DNA of 9,558 nucleotides from Nitrospinaceae bacterium. GTDB taxonomy: Bacteria; Nitrospinota; Nitrospinia; Nitrospinales; VA-1. Both the position numbers and the translations under genes were made by a program. Where the stretch lies: NCBI GenBank assembly GCA_012961055.1, contig DUAA01000294.1, positions 1 to 9,558 on the forward strand. Reading direction: 5' to 3'. Below the pieces are notes generated by a model. That model was not told where the DNA came from. It saw only the letters and a list, made by a program, of their open reading frames with translations, and searched no databases. Shown in pieces: positions 8,008-9,558 of this stretch; the stretch's first letter is position 1, and the number at the start of each line of letters is the position of its first letter.

Positions 8008-9558
8008 CTATTTTCCTGACTCAATCAAATCCACGTCAATAGCCAAACTTTGCAACTCTTTGACCAAAACGTTAAACGACTCAGGCAGACTCGGATTTAA
8101 ATGAGTATCTCCCTTGACGATCGCCTCATACATGCGCTTACGACCTTCAACATCATCAGATTTCACCGTAAGCATTTCCTGAAGAGTATATGCTGCGCCG
8201 TAGGCTTCTAGTGCCCAGACCTCCATCTCTCCGAGCCTCTGCCCACCAAACTGAGCCTTACCTCCAAGAGGTTGCTGAGTCACAAGAGAATAAGGTCCTG
8301 TAGACCTAGCGTGGATTTTATCATCAACCAAATGATGCAGCTTGAGCATATAAAGATAACCCACCATGACTTTTTGGCGGAAATATTTTCCAGACCTTCC
8401 ATCAATGAGCGCCATCTCTCCCGTTTCAGAGCAACCGCCCTCCTTAAGAAGAACCCTGACATCTTTCTCGCTTGCGCCATCAAATACCGGCGTAGCCATG
8501 TGCTGGTTTACGGCGTTAGCGGCCATACCCAGATTAGTTTCGAGGATCTGCCCGACATTCATCCGCGAAGGCACTCCCAAAGGATTCAGGATCAACTGAA
8601 TAGGCTCACCCGACACCATAAAAGGCATATCCTCTTCCGGGACAATAGTAGAAACCACACCCTTATTCCCGTGACGACCCGCCATCTTATCACCCACCTG
8701 CAATCTGCGCTTCATGGCCATAGAAACTTTAACCATCTTAATCACGCCCGGAGCAAGATCATCGCCTTTTTTCAAATACGCAACCTTGTCACTCATCATC
8801 GACCTCAGAAGTCGGACTTGACTTTTGGAGTTTTCTTCCATTCCCAGAAGTGTTTTTGCATCTGCACTCTTGACCGGCGCTTTTACGAGATCCCTAATAC
8901 TCATTTTAGCAATCAATTTTTCATCAACCACCGTTCCTTTTTCGAAGGTGATTCGCCCCACCGTAGTAGATTTCATCGCCGCGCTGCCCACGATAACGGT
9001 GCGCATCTTTTTTCTTGTTTCGCTTTCAACAATTTTTATTTCATCGCCAAAGTCCTTCTCTACGCGAGAAACTTCTTCCTCTTCTATAGCTAAGGTTCGA
9101 GAATCTTTATCAATCCCCTTCCGCGAGAAGACTTTTACATCGATAATTGTGCCATAAACTCCAGGAGGAACCCTAAGAGAGGTATCACGAACATCTCCAG
9201 CCTTCTCCCCAAAGATCGCCTTAAGAAGTTTTTCTTCAGGGCTCAATTGAGTCTCACCCTTAGGCGTGACCTTGCCAACCATAATATCGTTGGGTGTCAC
9301 GTTAGCCCCAATCCGTATGATGCCGCTTTCATCCAGATTCCTCAGGGCATCTTCACCTATATTGGATATATCCCGGGTGATCTCCTCTTTTCCCTGCTTA
9401 GTGTCGCGGGCCTCCACATCAAATTCTTCAATATGAATCGAAGTGTACACATCTTTCTTCACCAGCTCTTCACTAACAATGATAGCATCCTCAAAGTTAT
9501 AACCACCCCAAGGCATGAACGCCACAAGAATGTTACGCCCTAAAGCCAACTCACCTTG
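8008..9558 (-). CDS. rpoB: DNA-directed RNA polymerase subunit beta, C-terminal part (runs off right edge)
   Basis: Beta, with beta', forms the RNA polymerase catalytic channel. The 516 codons present start at [10 protein letters not shown], inside the conserved GELALG motif, and end at TAG (8008-8010) after VDLIESGK. The true start is outside the window; the first in-frame TTG at 9549 is internal. Conserved pieces are [54 protein letters not shown] with its active-site lysines, [40 protein letters not shown] and [20 protein letters not shown] near the C-terminus. Between [15 protein letters not shown] and [10 protein letters not shown] there is a lineage-type insertion region similar in placement to the one in proteobacterial beta. 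The rifampicin-binding region lies upstream and cannot be judged. rpoC follows after 102 bp, so the two are very probably co-transcribed. Confidence 0.98.
   Translation of the reverse strand, partial: QGELALGRNILVAFMPWGGYNFEDAIIVSEELVKKDVYTSIHIEEFDVEARDTKQGKEEITRDISNIGEDALRNLDESGIIRIGANVTPNDIMVGKVTPKGETQLSPEEKLLKAIFGEKAGDVRDTSLRVPPGVYGTIIDVKVFSRKGIDKDSRTLAIEEEEVSRVEKDFGDEIKIVESETRKKMRTVIVGSAAMKSTTVGRITFEKGTVVDEKLIAKMSIRDLVKAPVKSADAKTLLGMEENSKSQVRLLRSMMSDKVAYLKKGDDLAPGVIKMVKVSMAMKRRLQVGDKMAGRHGNKGVVSTIVPEEDMPFMVSGEPIQLILNPLGVPSRMNVGQILETNLGMAANAVNQHMATPVFDGASEKDVRVLLKEGGCSETGEMALIDGRSGKYFRQKVMVGYLYMLKLHHLVDDKIHARSTGPYSLVTQQPLGGKAQFGGQRLGEMEVWALEAYGAAYTLQEMLTVKSDDVEGRKRMYEAIVKGDTHLNPSLPESFNVLVKELQSLAIDVDLIESGK

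Noticed and set aside
8272..9093. Plus-strand open frame of 273 codons opposite rpoB
   Set aside because: It lies wholly antisense to highly conserved beta sequence and its predicted protein has no recognisable domain, so it is a by-product of the codon pattern of rpoB.
1..9558. A previously undescribed system hidden in the block
   Set aside because: Nearly every base is accounted for by six well-known core genes and short spacers; no foreign gene, repeat array or unusual coding sequence is present.

Overview
The window is a conserved bacterial housekeeping block read entirely from the minus strand. In transcription order (right to left) it holds the 3' part of rpoB, then rpoC, rpsL, rpsG, fusA and the 5' part of tuf. 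It joins the RNA polymerase beta/beta' unit to the 'str' ribosomal unit (S12, S7, EF-G, EF-Tu). There are no tRNAs, rRNAs, mobile elements, CRISPR arrays or accessory genes, and I see no candidate for an undescribed system.

Organism: a bacterium of moderate GC content. The beta' subunit carries the roughly 180-residue insertion inside the trigger loop (SI3) that is typical of Gram-negative lineages. The EF-Tu, EF-G and beta/beta' sequences have a general Gram-negative, deltaproteobacteria- or Nitrospinota-like character. That placement is an impression from memory, not a search result, and should be treated as weak.

Layout: rpoB (C-terminal 516 codons) occupies 8008-9558. A 102-bp spacer with a small hairpin follows, then rpoC at 3814-7905. 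The next spacer, between the rpoC stop and the rpsL start, is about 170 bp. It carries a very good extended -10 sigma-70-type promoter, overlapped by a terminator-like inverted repeat, and a weaker second promoter. Then come rpsL (3267-3641), rpsG (2784-3254), fusA (695-2765, broken) and tuf (from 656 off the left edge), with spacers of only 12, 18 and 38 bp.

The genes work together in expression of the genome. Beta and beta' form the RNA polymerase active site. S12 and S7 are small-subunit proteins of the decoding centre and the head. EF-Tu delivers aminoacyl-tRNA and EF-G drives translocation.

Points worth a second look: (1) fusA is split by what looks like a 32-bp deletion in domain III, which removes 11 residues and shifts the frame, while both halves are otherwise well conserved. 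(2) rpsL and rpoC both appear to start at TTG codons, each with a strong Shine-Dalgarno sequence. (3) The rpoC-rpsL promoter shares its DNA with a hairpin followed by a T-run. (4) rpsG has no visible Shine-Dalgarno sequence.
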